Positions 10,893 through 19,662 are shown, numbered from the stretch's first letter. The stretch is 64,000 nucleotides of DNA from a bacterium (GCA_030426085.1 JAUHYW010000043.1:1-64000), one strand, 5' to 3'. Made by a program: numbers and translations. The notes: a model not told the origin generated them from the letters alone.

Positions 10893-11534
10893 TCAGCGCG
10901 CCGCGCGGGGCGCGTAGAACCGGGCCTGCGTGCCGGCGGTGATGCCCGCCCGCCGCGCCGCGCCGCCCACCAGCTCCAGCACGTAGCGCGAGGGCAGGCC
11001 GACCGTGCGCGAGGTCGTGGTGCGGGGCTCGGCCCGCTCCACCACGCCGACCACCGTCCAGTCCTCGTCGATGAAGACCATGTCCAGGGGGATGAGGGTG
11101 TTGAGCATCCAGAAGCTCTGGACCCTGGTGCGCTCCATCACGAAGAACATGCCCCAGTCGGGCCGCATCGACCGGCGGCACATCAGCCCCCGGGTGATCT
11201 CGAAGCGGTCGTCGACCAGCTCGATGTGATAGCGCCGCTCGCCGTCGGCGGTCTCGAACGCGATCTGGCCGGTCTCGGGGCCGGCCTCGCCCGACATCGC
11301 CGGGGGGGTGACGCAGCGCTCGGCGAAGCAGCGCGCCACCGGCCCGCAGCTCGGCATCTGGGGGTGCCAGCCGTCGGTGCAATCGCGGTCGGCGGCGCAG
11401 GTGGCCTCACCGGCGTCGGGCGCCGGGGTCGGCGTCGGAGCGGGCGGCTTGGGGGACGGTCGGTCGGAGCAGGCGGCCAGCAGCCCCAGCGCGCACAGCG
11501 CGGCGCCCAGCCGGAGGAGGGCCGCGGCCTTCAC
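10893..11534 (-). CDS. DUF192 lipoprotein
   Basis: 213 residues. The start is GTG 11534, whose bases overlap the TGA of the upstream gene (GTGA), so translation is probably coupled. Signal peptide with lipobox LLAAC, then a Pro/Thr/Ala linker, a small Cys-rich stretch (about residues 45-80: TCAADRDC...SCGPVARC), and a complete DUF192 domain (GLMCRRSMRPDWGMFFVM, FWMLNTLIPLDMVFID, YVLELVGGAARRAGI). DUF192 is a conserved small beta-fold of unknown function. The Cys-rich insert is unusual for the family. Confidence 0.9.
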   Translation of the reverse strand: MKAAALLRLGAALCALGLLAACSDRPSPKPPAPTPTPAPDAGEATCAADRDCTDGWHPQMPSCGPVARCFAERCVTPPAMSGEAGPETGQIAFETADGERRYHIELVDDRFEITRGLMCRRSMRPDWGMFFVMERTRVQSFWMLNTLIPLDMVFIDEDWTVVGVVERAEPRTTTSRTVGLPSRYVLELVGGAARRAGITAGTQARFYAPRAAR

Positions 11535-12010
11535 TGCGCCTCGGGGCACTCGGGGAAGCGCTCGGCGTCGTCGCTGCTGGTGCACGCGGACCGCTGCCGG
11601 CAGAAGGGGTGGGTCCCGGTCTCGTAATCACAGACGTAGCCCGTGCGGCAGCCCTCCAGCGAGATCGCCAGGGTCTCGGTCTCGTCCGAGACGATGGGGG
11701 CTTCGAGCAGCCAGCTCTGCTCCAGCGCCCGCCCGGTGGTGTAGGTGTCGTCCCGCCGGTCGCTGTCGCACAGCGCCATGCAGAACGACTCCTCGTTGGG
11801 GAACTCGACGCACACCGAGTCGTCGGGGCACGAGTCGGCGGTGCAGCCGGGGATGGTGCAGTAGCCGTCGGTGCTCGTCAGGTCGCAGACCCGCCCGGTG
11901 CCACAGGCCGCGCTGCTGGTGCACGGGTCACCGATGTCGGGGCCGCAGCCGACGAAGACGGCCGCCAGCAGGGCCAGCGAGGCGGTGCGGAACAAGGCGG
12001 ACAAGGGCAT
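11531..12010 (-). CDS. Cys-rich lipoprotein
   Basis: 159 residues. The ATG at 12010 has GAGGA five bases upstream; ATG 12034 is in frame but has no such site. Lipobox is FVGC. The mature protein has at least 12 cysteines in a spaced pattern (DPCTSSAACGTGRVC...YC...GC...SC...SVC) like small disulfide-rich modules in exported proteins of this group. It is translationally coupled to the DUF192 lipoprotein that also carries a short Cys-rich stretch, so the two may work together at the cell surface. Function unknown. Confidence 0.75.
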   Translation of the reverse strand: MPLSALFRTASLALLAAVFVGCGPDIGDPCTSSAACGTGRVCDLTSTDGYCTIPGCTADSCPDDSVCVEFPNEESFCMALCDSDRRDDTYTTGRALEQSWLLEAPIVSDETETLAISLEGCRTGYVCDYETGTHPFCRQRSACTSSDDAERFPECPEAQ

Positions 12011-12102
12011 GCGATCCTCGGCGCGGGTCGACATCGGCGCGCACTGTGGCAGATCCGACCGCGGGCAGGCAAGCCCGACCGCGGGCGGGCGAGGGCAGGG
12101 GA

Positions 12103-12762
12103 TCAGCCGGCGTAGTCCTTGTCGGCGAAGAAGCTCTCGGGGATGTTGAGGAAGTCCCGCATGTGATCGTCGTACGCCTTCTGCCCCATCGGATCGCCGA
12201 GGTCGAGGCGCAGCTCGTTGATCACCTTGATGCTCATCTCCATCCACGCCTCCCAGCTCGACTGGCTGATGTGGGCCTGGATCCACTCACCGACCTCGTC
12301 GCCGAACGGGTTGAAGGTCATCACCTGCCCGATGCGGCCGGTGCGGGCGTCGCGCACCTCGCCCTCCTCGGGGTCGCGGCCGGCGTCGGGGTCGTCCTCG
12401 GCGGCCGCGTTCATCGCCTCGAAGACCCGGGCGGCGTCGGGGGCCGCGCCCAGATCGGCCAGCCGCTGCTTCATCTCGGTGGCCGGCATCAGGTCGCCCC
12501 GGTTCATCGCCGCGGCGTAGCCCGTCTGGAAGGTCTCGATGGCCCCGTCCTCGTCGCCGTTGACCTGCTGGGCCGCCCCGAGCAGCACATAGGCCCGGGA
12601 ATAGCCCGGGTTGAGCTTGATGACGTGCCGCAGCACGTTGACCGCCTCGGCGTCCCGGCCGGCGTCGACGAGGGCCTGCCCCAACGCGTAGTGGGCCAGA
12701 TCGTCGTCGGGGTTGGCCTTGGCCATCTTGCGGAACTGCTCGATGCGCTCGTCCTGATTCAT
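12103..12762 (-). CDS. TPR protein fused to an Fe(II)-trafficking (YggX) domain
   Basis: 219 residues. ATG 12762 is preferred because GGAG lies five bases upstream; GTG 12768 overlaps the stop of the upstream PilZ gene. Residues about 10-105 form TPR-like helices (ALGQALVDAGRDAEAVNVLRHVIKLNP). After an acidic linker, residues about 140-205 match YggX (ISQSSWEAWMEMSIKVINELRLDLGD...), a protein linked to labile iron and protection of Fe-S clusters. YggX is normally a free protein of about 90 residues, so the fusion stands out. The N-terminal Cys of free YggX is replaced by the TPR part. Confidence 0.85.
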   Translation of the reverse strand: MNQDERIEQFRKMAKANPDDDLAHYALGQALVDAGRDAEAVNVLRHVIKLNPGYSRAYVLLGAAQQVNGDEDGAIETFQTGYAAAMNRGDLMPATEMKQRLADLGAAPDAARVFEAMNAAAEDDPDAGRDPEEGEVRDARTGRIGQVMTFNPFGDEVGEWIQAHISQSSWEAWMEMSIKVINELRLDLGDPMGQKAYDDHMRDFLNIPESFFADKDYAG

Positions 12763-12764
12763 GC

Positions 12765-13625
12765 TCACTCCGGGTCGTCGCCGCGCTCGGACCGGATAGA
12801 CGCCTCACCCGCCGATTGGTCGCGCCGATCGGCCACGCCCCGCCCGCTCGACAACCGCCCACCGAACACCGCCCACGGCGCGTGGGCCCCGGCGTCGGCC
12901 ATGAACCGGATGCCGACCCCCCGGGTCTCGCCGTGATCCACCGAGCGCACCACCGTCGCCGGCAGCTCGACCGGATCGCCGGTCACCGGGTGGGCGATGC
13001 TGACCTCGAGCTCCTCGCCCACCGCGGGCAGGTGGCTGCCGGTGACGAACGCGCCGCCCTCGCTCAGATCGCGGGCCACCGCCGAGGCGGTCGAGCCGTC
13101 CGACAGGCGGATGGTGATGCGCAGGTTGCTCGTGCGCCGGGGGTGGGCCCGCCCCGAGTCGGGGTGCTGATCGGCCAGCGGGGGCGCGTCCTCGGCCTGG
13201 GGCGCCGGCTGGGGGGTGACCGGCAGCGGGCCGGTGCGCATGTGCACCACGTTGCCCGGCTCGGGCACCGGGCCGGTCGGGGGGATGCCGGTCGACGGGA
13301 CGTGCTCGGCCATCGCCGGCCGCAGGTGGGCCTCGCGGGCCATGCGCTCGAGCAGCCGCCCCCAGCGCCGCTCGACCTCTGGCGGGTTGTCGAAGAGGGC
13401 CACCTCGACCCCGTCGCGCCCCGGCGGGGCCTGACCGACGATGCCCTTGACCGTGAGCTGGCCGAACGCGGGATCGATGATCGCCAGCGTCACCGACCGG
13501 TCGGGGGGCGGCACCTCGGCCCCCCGCAGCCACAGCCCGCCGGGGCCGATCTCGGCGGTGTACACCGTGCGCGGGGGGTCGTCCTGCACCCTGACTTCCA
13601 ACTCGATGGCGATCCGATCGGACAC
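12765..13625 (-). CDS. PilZ domain protein, two-part
   Basis: 286 residues from GTG 13625, which has GGAGAG four bases upstream; GTG 13637 is the alternative. The frame stays open to 14861, but that part lies opposite hisC and is discarded. The N-terminal ~120 residues look PilZ-like (TAEIGPGGLWLRGAEVPPPD). A Pro-rich linker with GRAHPRR follows, then a clear PilZ domain (TSNLRITIRLSDG, ARDLSEGGAFV, RGVGIRFM). Its stop overlaps a GTG codon of the TPR-YggX gene, so the two are one transcript. Confidence 0.8.
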   Translation of the reverse strand: MSDRIAIELEVRVQDDPPRTVYTAEIGPGGLWLRGAEVPPPDRSVTLAIIDPAFGQLTVKGIVGQAPPGRDGVEVALFDNPPEVERRWGRLLERMAREAHLRPAMAEHVPSTGIPPTGPVPEPGNVVHMRTGPLPVTPQPAPQAEDAPPLADQHPDSGRAHPRRTSNLRITIRLSDGSTASAVARDLSEGGAFVTGSHLPAVGEELEVSIAHPVTGDPVELPATVVRSVDHGETRGVGIRFMADAGAHAPWAVFGGRLSSGRGVADRRDQSAGEASIRSERGDDPE

Positions 13626-13820
13626 GAAGCTCTCCACACGGGTGTCACGGATTCGGCAGGCATGTGGCACGTCGATTGCCTGCCGGGCGCTCCGCGATCG
13701 AGGTTCACGCGCCGCCTCACGGTACCCTCCGGCCGGCAAAATCGCCAGCTTGCGCAGGGGCCCCGTCGCACGCACCATGGCCCGCCGCCGCGCCGGTCGG
13801 CCCACGCTCCGGAGGACGAG

Positions 13821-14975
13821 ATGCCCCACTCCCGCCTGCGCATCGCCGCCGAGCCCGCCGAGCGGGCCGACACGCTGCCGGTCGCCGCGCCCATCCGGCA
13901 GCTCGAGCCGTACAAGGCCGTCTCCTCCCTCGAGCACATCCACCACAACCCGGACATCGAGCCCCACAAGCTCGACTGGAACGAGGCCACGGTGCCCCCG
14001 TCGCCCAAGGTCATCGAGGCCATCACCGGGTTCCTGGGCCGGGCCCACCACCTCAACTGGTATCCGGTGCTCAACAGCACCAACCTCATCGAGCGGCTCG
14101 CCCGCCATCATGGTGTGCCCGGCGAGCGCATGCTGATCACCAACGGCAGCGACGACGCGCTGAACACGCTGTGCACCACCTACCTCGACGCCGGCGACCG
14201 GGTGCTCGTCGCCTCGCCGACCTACCAGCACTTCCTGGTCTTCGCCCAGAGCCGGGGCGCCGAGATCGTGCACCACTACGCGCCCGACCCCTTCGAGACC
14301 GACGTCGACGGCCTGCTCGCCGCCCTCGCCCGCGCCGCGCCCCGCATCTTCTATCTGGTCAACCCCAACAACCCGACCGGCACCCTCTACACCCCCGCGC
14401 AGATCGCCCGGCTGCTGCGCGCGGCGCCGGACACCCTCGTCATCGTGGATGAAGCCTACTCCGAGTTCGCCGGGGTCTCCGCGGTCGGCCTGCTGCACGA
14501 ATACTCCAACCTGGTGGTGACCCGGACCTTCTCCAAGGCCTACGGCATGGCCGGCCTGCGCATCGGCTACGCCCTCGCCCGGGAGCAGGTGGTGGCCGAC
14601 CTGCGGCGGGTGTTCAACCCCAAGAGCGTCAACGTGCTGGCCCAGGTCGGGGCGATGGCCGCGCTCGACGATCAACCGTGGTTGCGGGCCTACATCGCCG
14701 AGGTCGACGCCGCCAAGGCGCTGATGGCCGACTGGTTCGCCGCCCGGGGCATCGAGTGCCGCCCCACCCCGGCCAACTTCGTGATGGTGCGCTTCGAGCA
14801 GGCCCCGTGGGTCGTCAAGCTGCTCATGGAAGAAGGGGTCTACGTGCGCGACCGCTCGCACCTGCCCAACCTGTCGGGCTTCGTGCGCTACTCGGTGGGC
14901 ACCGTCGAGCAGATGAAAGAGGTGCTCGCCCGCACCGGCCGGGTGCTCGATACGCTCGCCGACCCGGTGCGCTGA
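13821..14975 (+). CDS. hisC: histidinol-phosphate aminotransferase-like PLP enzyme
   Basis: 384 residues. The ATG at 13821 follows GGAGGACGAG. Class I/II fold: NPNNPTG at the PLP site, DEAYSEFAG, and the PLP lysine in TFSKAYGMAGLRIGYAL. Family members move an amino group between glutamate and imidazole-acetol phosphate (histidine synthesis) or aromatic keto acids. No his genes are adjacent, so an aromatic or other specificity is possible; the aromatic operon is 24 kb away. The intergenic space to the divergent PilZ gene is about 195 bp. Confidence 0.85.
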   Translation: MPHSRLRIAAEPAERADTLPVAAPIRQLEPYKAVSSLEHIHHNPDIEPHKLDWNEATVPPSPKVIEAITGFLGRAHHLNWYPVLNSTNLIERLARHHGVPGERMLITNGSDDALNTLCTTYLDAGDRVLVASPTYQHFLVFAQSRGAEIVHHYAPDPFETDVDGLLAALARAAPRIFYLVNPNNPTGTLYTPAQIARLLRAAPDTLVIVDEAYSEFAGVSAVGLLHEYSNLVVTRTFSKAYGMAGLRIGYALAREQVVADLRRVFNPKSVNVLAQVGAMAALDDQPWLRAYIAEVDAAKALMADWFAARGIECRPTPANFVMVRFEQAPWVVKLLMEEGVYVRDRSHLPNLSGFVRYSVGTVEQMKEVLARTGRVLDTLADPVR

Positions 14976-14993
14976 CCCGCCCGGCCGCCGCTC

Positions 14994-15022
14994 TTGTCCT
15001 GCTCGTGAGTCCGACCTATCGT
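14994..15022 (+). promoter_or_regulatory. predicted sigma-70 promoter for the UPF0173 gene
   Basis: TTGTCC (14994-14999) and TATCGT (15017-15022) are 17 bp apart and lie 44 bp upstream of the start codon. It is a partial match by eye, without experimental support. Confidence 0.4.
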
Positions 15023-15066
15023 CCGGTCACATCGGCCGCAGGCCGACACCGAAGAAGGATGGAACC

Positions 15067-15768
15067 ATGGCAGATTTCTCGCTTCAGTGGCTGGGCCACG
15101 GCACGTTCATCGCCCGCTACGACGACCGGGTGGTCCTCATCGACCCCTGGGTCGCGAACAACCCGGTCTGTCCCGACGAGTGCAAGTATCTCGACAAGAT
15201 CGACCTGATGCTCATCACCAACGGGCACTTCGATCACGTCGCCGACGCGGTGTCCCTCGCGCGCCAGCACAGGCCGCAGGTCGTGGGCGTCTTCGAACTC
15301 TGCGAGTGGCTGGGCAAGAAGGGTGTCGACAACCGGCACGCCATGAACAAGGGCGGCACCATCGAGCTCATGGGGCTGAAGATCACCATGGTGTACGCCG
15401 ACAACACCAGCGGCATCATCGACGACGACGGCTCGATCGTCTACGGCGGCGAGCCGTGCGGCTTCGTGCTCACCGCGCCCGGCGCCCCGACCCTCTATCA
15501 CGCCGGCGCCACCAACGTGTTCGGCGACATGGCCCTGATCGCCGAGCTGTATGCGCCCGACATCGCGCTGCTGCCCGTCGGTGACCGCTTCGGCATGGGC
15601 CCCCGCGAAGCGGCCAAGGCGGCCGAGCTGCTCGGCGTCGAGCGGGTGATCCCGATGCGATTCGGCACCTTCCCCTCGCTCACCGGTGATCCGGGGCAGC
15701 TCCGCGAGCTGCTCGGGGGCGGCGCGCAGCTCATCGAATTGCAGCCCGGCGAGACCTACCGCGGCTGA
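15067..15768 (+). CDS. UPF0173-type metallo-beta-lactamase-fold protein lacking most metal ligands
   Basis: 233 residues, full length for UPF0173. Family landmarks are present: WLGHGTF near residue 9, ELYAPDIALLPVGDRFGMGP, VIPMRFGTFP. The usual ligand motif HxHxDH is NGHFDH here (first His to Asn), the HSS His becomes Asn (YADNTSG), the GDT Asp becomes Ala (HAGATN), and the final His becomes Arg (PMRFG). Only His-x-Asp-His of the first motif remains, so the protein is probably not a normal two-metal hydrolase. A good promoter and ribosome site (AGAAGGAT) suggest it is expressed. Confidence 0.85.
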   Translation: MADFSLQWLGHGTFIARYDDRVVLIDPWVANNPVCPDECKYLDKIDLMLITNGHFDHVADAVSLARQHRPQVVGVFELCEWLGKKGVDNRHAMNKGGTIELMGLKITMVYADNTSGIIDDDGSIVYGGEPCGFVLTAPGAPTLYHAGATNVFGDMALIAELYAPDIALLPVGDRFGMGPREAAKAAELLGVERVIPMRFGTFPSLTGDPGQLRELLGGGAQLIELQPGETYRG

Positions 15769-15784
15769 ACCACGCCGGGGCACA

Positions 15785-15889
15785 TCACGCCGCTTCTGCG
15801 GGCGAGGGCGGCGCCTCGCCCGCGAGCGTGCGCTCGAGCGACCGCGGAGCTTCGCCGGTGGCCTCGATCCCGGGGCACTGACGGTCAGA
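15785..15889 (-). pseudogene. decayed copy of the C-terminus of the 16454-17080 gene
   Basis: Read on the minus strand in the frame ending at TGA 15785-15787, this stretch gives DRQCPGIEAT, then RSLERTL and GEAPPS. The living gene at 16454-17080 has DRLDPGIDAT, RSLKRTL and GEEPPS in the same order and spacing: about 20 of 34 positions identical. No start codon or upstream part is present. It begins a few bases after the stop of the 15894-16457 gene, so it looks like what is left of a partial tandem duplication. Confidence 0.65.
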
Positions 15890-15893
15890 CCCC

Positions 15894-16457
15894 TCAATCG
15901 TCGATGACATACACCTGGCCCAGCACCCCGATCGTGAGCGCCGCGTCGCCGGCCATCCCCACCGAGAGGAGGCCCAGGTTGATCCGGTCGATCGGCAGCA
16001 GCCGGTGACGCTCCCCGCGGGCGGCCAGCTTCATCATCGCGCGGGCGGTCGGGTCCTCGCCGAAGATGCGGGTCGACGCCTCGTCGAAGACCGCCTCCTG
16101 GTGCTCGCCGCGCGACGGGTTGAGTGCCGACAGCGCGATGAGCGTGCCGAGCAGCCCGATCGCGAAGAGGCGCCCGCCGAGCCGACGACGGGTCTTCCGC
16201 GTCTCGGTGACGAGGCGCTCGACGGACTGCTGCAACGCCGCGAGGCGGTCGGGGCCTTCGACCCCGGCCGCGGGCGGTGCCTCGTCGGCGAGGCGGGGCG
16301 GGGCGGCGTCGGTCGGCGGGTGGCGCGGGCTCCCCGTGGGCGTGTCGGACATCATCTCCTCGTCGGATGGGATGGGGCGTTCGATCCGGTTCTCGGCTTC
16401 GACTCGGTGGGCGGCGCGGCTGTCATCGGGTCCCGGGGGAGGGTCGGATACCGTCAC
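15894..16457 (-). CDS. single-pass membrane protein of unknown function
   Basis: 187 residues from GTG 16457, which overlaps the upstream TGA (GTGA). ATG 16352, after GAGGAG with only three bases of spacing, is an alternative that would remove 35 residues. A long Pro/Ala/Asp-rich N-terminus is followed by helix SVERLVTETRKTRRR, one transmembrane segment (LFAIGLLGTLIALSAL) and a C-terminal domain (FGEDPTARAMMKLAARGERHRLL, GLLSVGMAGDAALTIG). No family recognised. It is co-transcribed with the 16454-17080 gene. Confidence 0.7.
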   Translation of the reverse strand: MTVSDPPPGPDDSRAAHRVEAENRIERPIPSDEEMMSDTPTGSPRHPPTDAAPPRLADEAPPAAGVEGPDRLAALQQSVERLVTETRKTRRRLGGRLFAIGLLGTLIALSALNPSRGEHQEAVFDEASTRIFGEDPTARAMMKLAARGERHRLLPIDRINLGLLSVGMAGDAALTIGVLGQVYVIDD

Positions 16458-17080
16458 TGCGGCTCGCCCTTCAGCATGCGCGCGCGCCGCTCGTAGTAGC
16501 GCCGGCCCAGCTCTTCGAACGACGGCGGCTCCTCGCCCGAGAGCGTGCGCTTGAGCGACCGCAGGGCCTGAGTGGTCGCGTCGATACCCGGGTCGAGTCG
16601 GTCGAAGACCCCGGGGCCCATGAAGAAGCGACCGACCATGACGTAGCCGTTGACCCGGTCACCGAGCTTGAAGACCGCCATCCAGATGCCGGTCATCTGG
16701 CCCTTCTCGTCGATCTGCTCGTACCAGTACGCCTCGTCGGCGCCGCTGTAGCCTGCGAACCCCCGAGGGGATGGGCTCGGCTTGCCGAGCATGTCCAACT
16801 CCGCGTGGGTCAGCCCGTTGCCGCCGACATGGCTTCGGCCGAAGATCAGGTAGGGGTTGGGCTCGCCGGGCACGATCTCGTCGACGCCCGTCTGGATCCC
16901 GGACAGCGGCGGGATCGGGCGCCAGCCGGGGATGATGTCCCGCTTCTCGATCTGCGCGGGGGTCAGGACCTCCTCCACCTTGACCATCTCGTACTCGGCC
17001 TTCTTCTGGGCCTCGGTCAGCGGTGGGGTCGGCGGCGCGGCCATGATCAGACTCCAGGCCAGGAACAGTGCGGACGTCAT
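16454..17080 (-). CDS. exported protein of unknown function
   Basis: 208 residues. The N-terminus MTSALFLAWSLIMAAPP is a probable signal peptide. The mature part has conserved-looking blocks (PGWRPIPPLSGIQTG, PYLIFGRSHVGGNGLTHAEL, GYVMVGRFFMGPGVFDRLDPG) but I do not recognise a family. It lies 9 bp after the thrombospondin-repeat gene and overlaps the next gene by four bases, so the three are one operon. A decayed second copy of its C-terminus is at 15785-15889. Confidence 0.75.
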   Translation of the reverse strand: MTSALFLAWSLIMAAPPTPPLTEAQKKAEYEMVKVEEVLTPAQIEKRDIIPGWRPIPPLSGIQTGVDEIVPGEPNPYLIFGRSHVGGNGLTHAELDMLGKPSPSPRGFAGYSGADEAYWYEQIDEKGQMTGIWMAVFKLGDRVNGYVMVGRFFMGPGVFDRLDPGIDATTQALRSLKRTLSGEEPPSFEELGRRYYERRARMLKGEPQ

Positions 17081-17089
17081 CGTGCCTCC

Positions 17090-19648
17090 TCAGTCAAAGC
17101 ATGCATCGCGGGCCTCGTCGGGGTCTACCTGGTCTTCGGGGATGCCGACGACGCCGTCCCACAGCGGCGGCGGCGCCCCGATGGGCGAGAGGGGATCCCC
17201 GTTGGGGCCCATGCGCTCGAAGCCGAAGTCCATGAAGACGTGCTCGTGGGTGATGACCCACTGCCCGTGCTGCACCACCTGCACGAAGTCGTCATTCTGT
17301 TCGGCCCCGATCCAGATCGGGAACCCCCACCCGTGCAGGTCCCGGAAGTGCCCGAAGAACTCGCGGAAGCCCTCGGCGTCGACCCGGCTGCTCAGCCGGT
17401 CGATGCCGGCCATCTGCTCCCAGATCAGCGCCGACTGGATGCTCATCCACCGCGGCGGGCAGACGGGCTCCTGCAAGACCTTCATCGCCGAGCGGGTGGC
17501 CCCGGTGTCGAAGTCGGTCCACACCGGGTTGACGAAGGGGTCGTCCTGCACGTCGAAGCCCGGCGAGCAGCGGGTGTAGATGCCCCACCGCCGCTCGCCG
17601 GGCGCGCAGCGGCCCAGGCCGGGCGGGGCCTGCACCCCGGGCTGCACCGGGCAACCCTCGGCGAGGTAGTGCTGCACGAGGCCGCCCTCGCAGCCCTGCA
17701 CCGCGTCGGGTGGGGACTCCCACAGCGGCGCGCTGACGCGGGACTGCATCTGGGACCACGGCTCTTCGGGTCGGGCCCGGCGGCGGCGGACCACCTCGAC
17801 CTCGGGCATGATGCCGGCGTCGTCGGGGAACTCGGCGAAGCGGCACTCATCGAGCACCGCCTGCATAGCGGCGGTCGGTCGGAGCAGTCGATAGAGCAGC
17901 GCCGGGCGGCCGATGCGCCGCGACTCGAGGAGCCTGCGGTAGACGTCGCGGATGCTCCCCAGGTGGGGCAGCGCATCGCGCGTCAGTCGGGCAAGGGTGA
18001 AGCGGTAGTCCCGGCACTGGGCGACCAGCCAGCGGTGGTATCGACCGCGGTACTGACGGCTGACGGTGCGGCTGGCCTTGTACTCCTCCGAGAGCGGGGC
18101 GATGACGCCGGCGACACCGCGACAATGACAGTCGTGGCGCCGCTTGCGCTCGAATCGGTATTCGCGGATCTCGCCGCTGCGCAGCCGGCGCCGCATTGTC
18201 CCGATGAGCGGCTGGGGGTTGTCGAAGTCGTGGGTCGTGCGGGGGATCACGAACTCCCGGCCGCACGCGTCGTCGGGGTCCTCTCCGATCTCGGCGAACG
18301 CCAGCGCGTGCGCGTTGCTGTGGCAGTACGTATTGCCCGCCCACTGCTCGTACGCCCGCCCGAGCACGATGCCGAGCGTCTTGCCGGTGGCGTCCTCCAA
18401 CTCGCCCACCAACAGCCCGACCACCTCCTGCACCCAATGCCAGTGGTCTCGCCGGGCGGGCGGCTGGTCATCGCCCTGCTCGGCCGGCGGCTGATCGGGC
18501 GGGTCGTTGATCACCTGGGGCCCGTCGCCGTAGCTCGCCGCCGCCTCGGCCAGCAGCCGGATGGGCAGGTACAGCAGCGCCCAGGGCACGGTCTGCGGCG
18601 CCTCGACCCGCACCGCGTCGGTCCAGACGAGCTGATCCATCGACGGCGGCATGTCGGGGTGCACCTCCTCCGGCGGCAGCGGCAGGTCGCAGGCGTCGCC
18701 CTCGCCGTTGCTCGGATCATCGGTCTCCTCCTGCCCTTCGTTGGGCTCGAGCGGGCAGTTGTCCTCCCCGTCGTCGTGCCCGTCCTCGTCGGTGTCGGGG
18801 TTCAGCGGATCGGTCTCGATCTCCTCTTCTTCGGCGTCGGTCAGCCCGTCGTCGTCATCGTCGTCATCGCAGATGTCGCCTTGCCCGTCGGCGTCGGTGT
18901 CCCGCTGATCGGGGTCGGGATCCAGCGGGCACACATCGCACGCGTCGCCCAGCCCGTCGGCGTCGCTGTCGAGCTGGTCGGGGTCGAAGTCCCACCGGCA
19001 GAGGTCGCACGCGTCGCCCACGTCGTCGCCGTCGGCGTCGAGCTGCGACGGATCGGGCACGCCGCGGCAGACGTCGCACACGTCGCCGACCCCGTCGCCG
19101 TCGGTGTCCTGCTGGATGTCGTTCGGCCGCGACCGGCAGTTGTCGCAGACGTCGCCCCACCGATCGCCGTCGATGTTGGTCTGGAACGGGTCGAAGTCCG
19201 CCGGGCACCCGTCGCAGGCGTCGCCGACGCCGTCGCCGTCGGCGTCCCGCTGGTCGGCGTTGGGCTGAGCGAGGCAGTTGTCGCAGCGGATCTGGACCCC
19301 GTCGGCGTCGGGGTCCCGCTGGGGTTCGGTCCAGTTGTTGGCCTCGGCCGCGGCGCAGCGGCGCTGGGTGCAGGCCAGGATCTGCATCAACGCCGCCGCC
19401 CGCTCGACGCCGTTCCACCGGCGGCGAAAGCCGTTGTGCGGCACCCACATCCGGTCGTCTATGTCCCAGATCTCGTAGAAGCCGTCGTAGCGCCGGCTGG
19501 GGTTGATCCAGAAGGGCAGGCCGTCGGCGCAGTCGATGAGCCAGCCGGGCAGGGTCTCGTCGTGGTGCGGGTCGTAGCGCGCGGGCAGCGCCGGGCGGCC
19601 GGGGGGCGGCTCGCACCACATTTCGAAGAGCAGCGAGCCTTCGAGCAC
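17090..19648 (-). CDS. large protein with thrombospondin type 3 calcium repeats
   Basis: 852 residues from GTG 19648. Residues about 115-310 contain at least seven repeats of the form CDxCPxxxxPDQxDxDxDGxGDxCD, the Ca2+-binding thrombospondin type 3 pattern, ending with a DDDDDDD stretch and an EF-hand-like segment. The following ~540 residues are unique, with several His/Cys/Trp-rich stretches (HDCHCRGVAG) and no recognised enzyme domain. Such repeats occur in exported proteins, yet there is no signal peptide at this start. The frame is open for about 55 more codons upstream without a good start, so the N-terminus may be mis-called or frameshifted from the preceding lipoprotein gene. Confidence 0.75.
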   Translation of the reverse strand: MLEGSLLFEMWCEPPPGRPALPARYDPHHDETLPGWLIDCADGLPFWINPSRRYDGFYEIWDIDDRMWVPHNGFRRRWNGVERAAALMQILACTQRRCAAAEANNWTEPQRDPDADGVQIRCDNCLAQPNADQRDADGDGVGDACDGCPADFDPFQTNIDGDRWGDVCDNCRSRPNDIQQDTDGDGVGDVCDVCRGVPDPSQLDADGDDVGDACDLCRWDFDPDQLDSDADGLGDACDVCPLDPDPDQRDTDADGQGDICDDDDDDDGLTDAEEEEIETDPLNPDTDEDGHDDGEDNCPLEPNEGQEETDDPSNGEGDACDLPLPPEEVHPDMPPSMDQLVWTDAVRVEAPQTVPWALLYLPIRLLAEAAASYGDGPQVINDPPDQPPAEQGDDQPPARRDHWHWVQEVVGLLVGELEDATGKTLGIVLGRAYEQWAGNTYCHSNAHALAFAEIGEDPDDACGREFVIPRTTHDFDNPQPLIGTMRRRLRSGEIREYRFERKRRHDCHCRGVAGVIAPLSEEYKASRTVSRQYRGRYHRWLVAQCRDYRFTLARLTRDALPHLGSIRDVYRRLLESRRIGRPALLYRLLRPTAAMQAVLDECRFAEFPDDAGIMPEVEVVRRRRARPEEPWSQMQSRVSAPLWESPPDAVQGCEGGLVQHYLAEGCPVQPGVQAPPGLGRCAPGERRWGIYTRCSPGFDVQDDPFVNPVWTDFDTGATRSAMKVLQEPVCPPRWMSIQSALIWEQMAGIDRLSSRVDAEGFREFFGHFRDLHGWGFPIWIGAEQNDDFVQVVQHGQWVITHEHVFMDFGFERMGPNGDPLSPIGAPPPLWDGVVGIPEDQVDPDEARDACFD

Positions 19649-19662
19649 GATGCCAGGCTCCG

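Noticed and set aside
13626-14861. extension of the PilZ frame across hisC
   Set aside because: It is antisense to the aminotransferase, which has all its motifs; the PilZ start with GGAGAG at 13625 is better.
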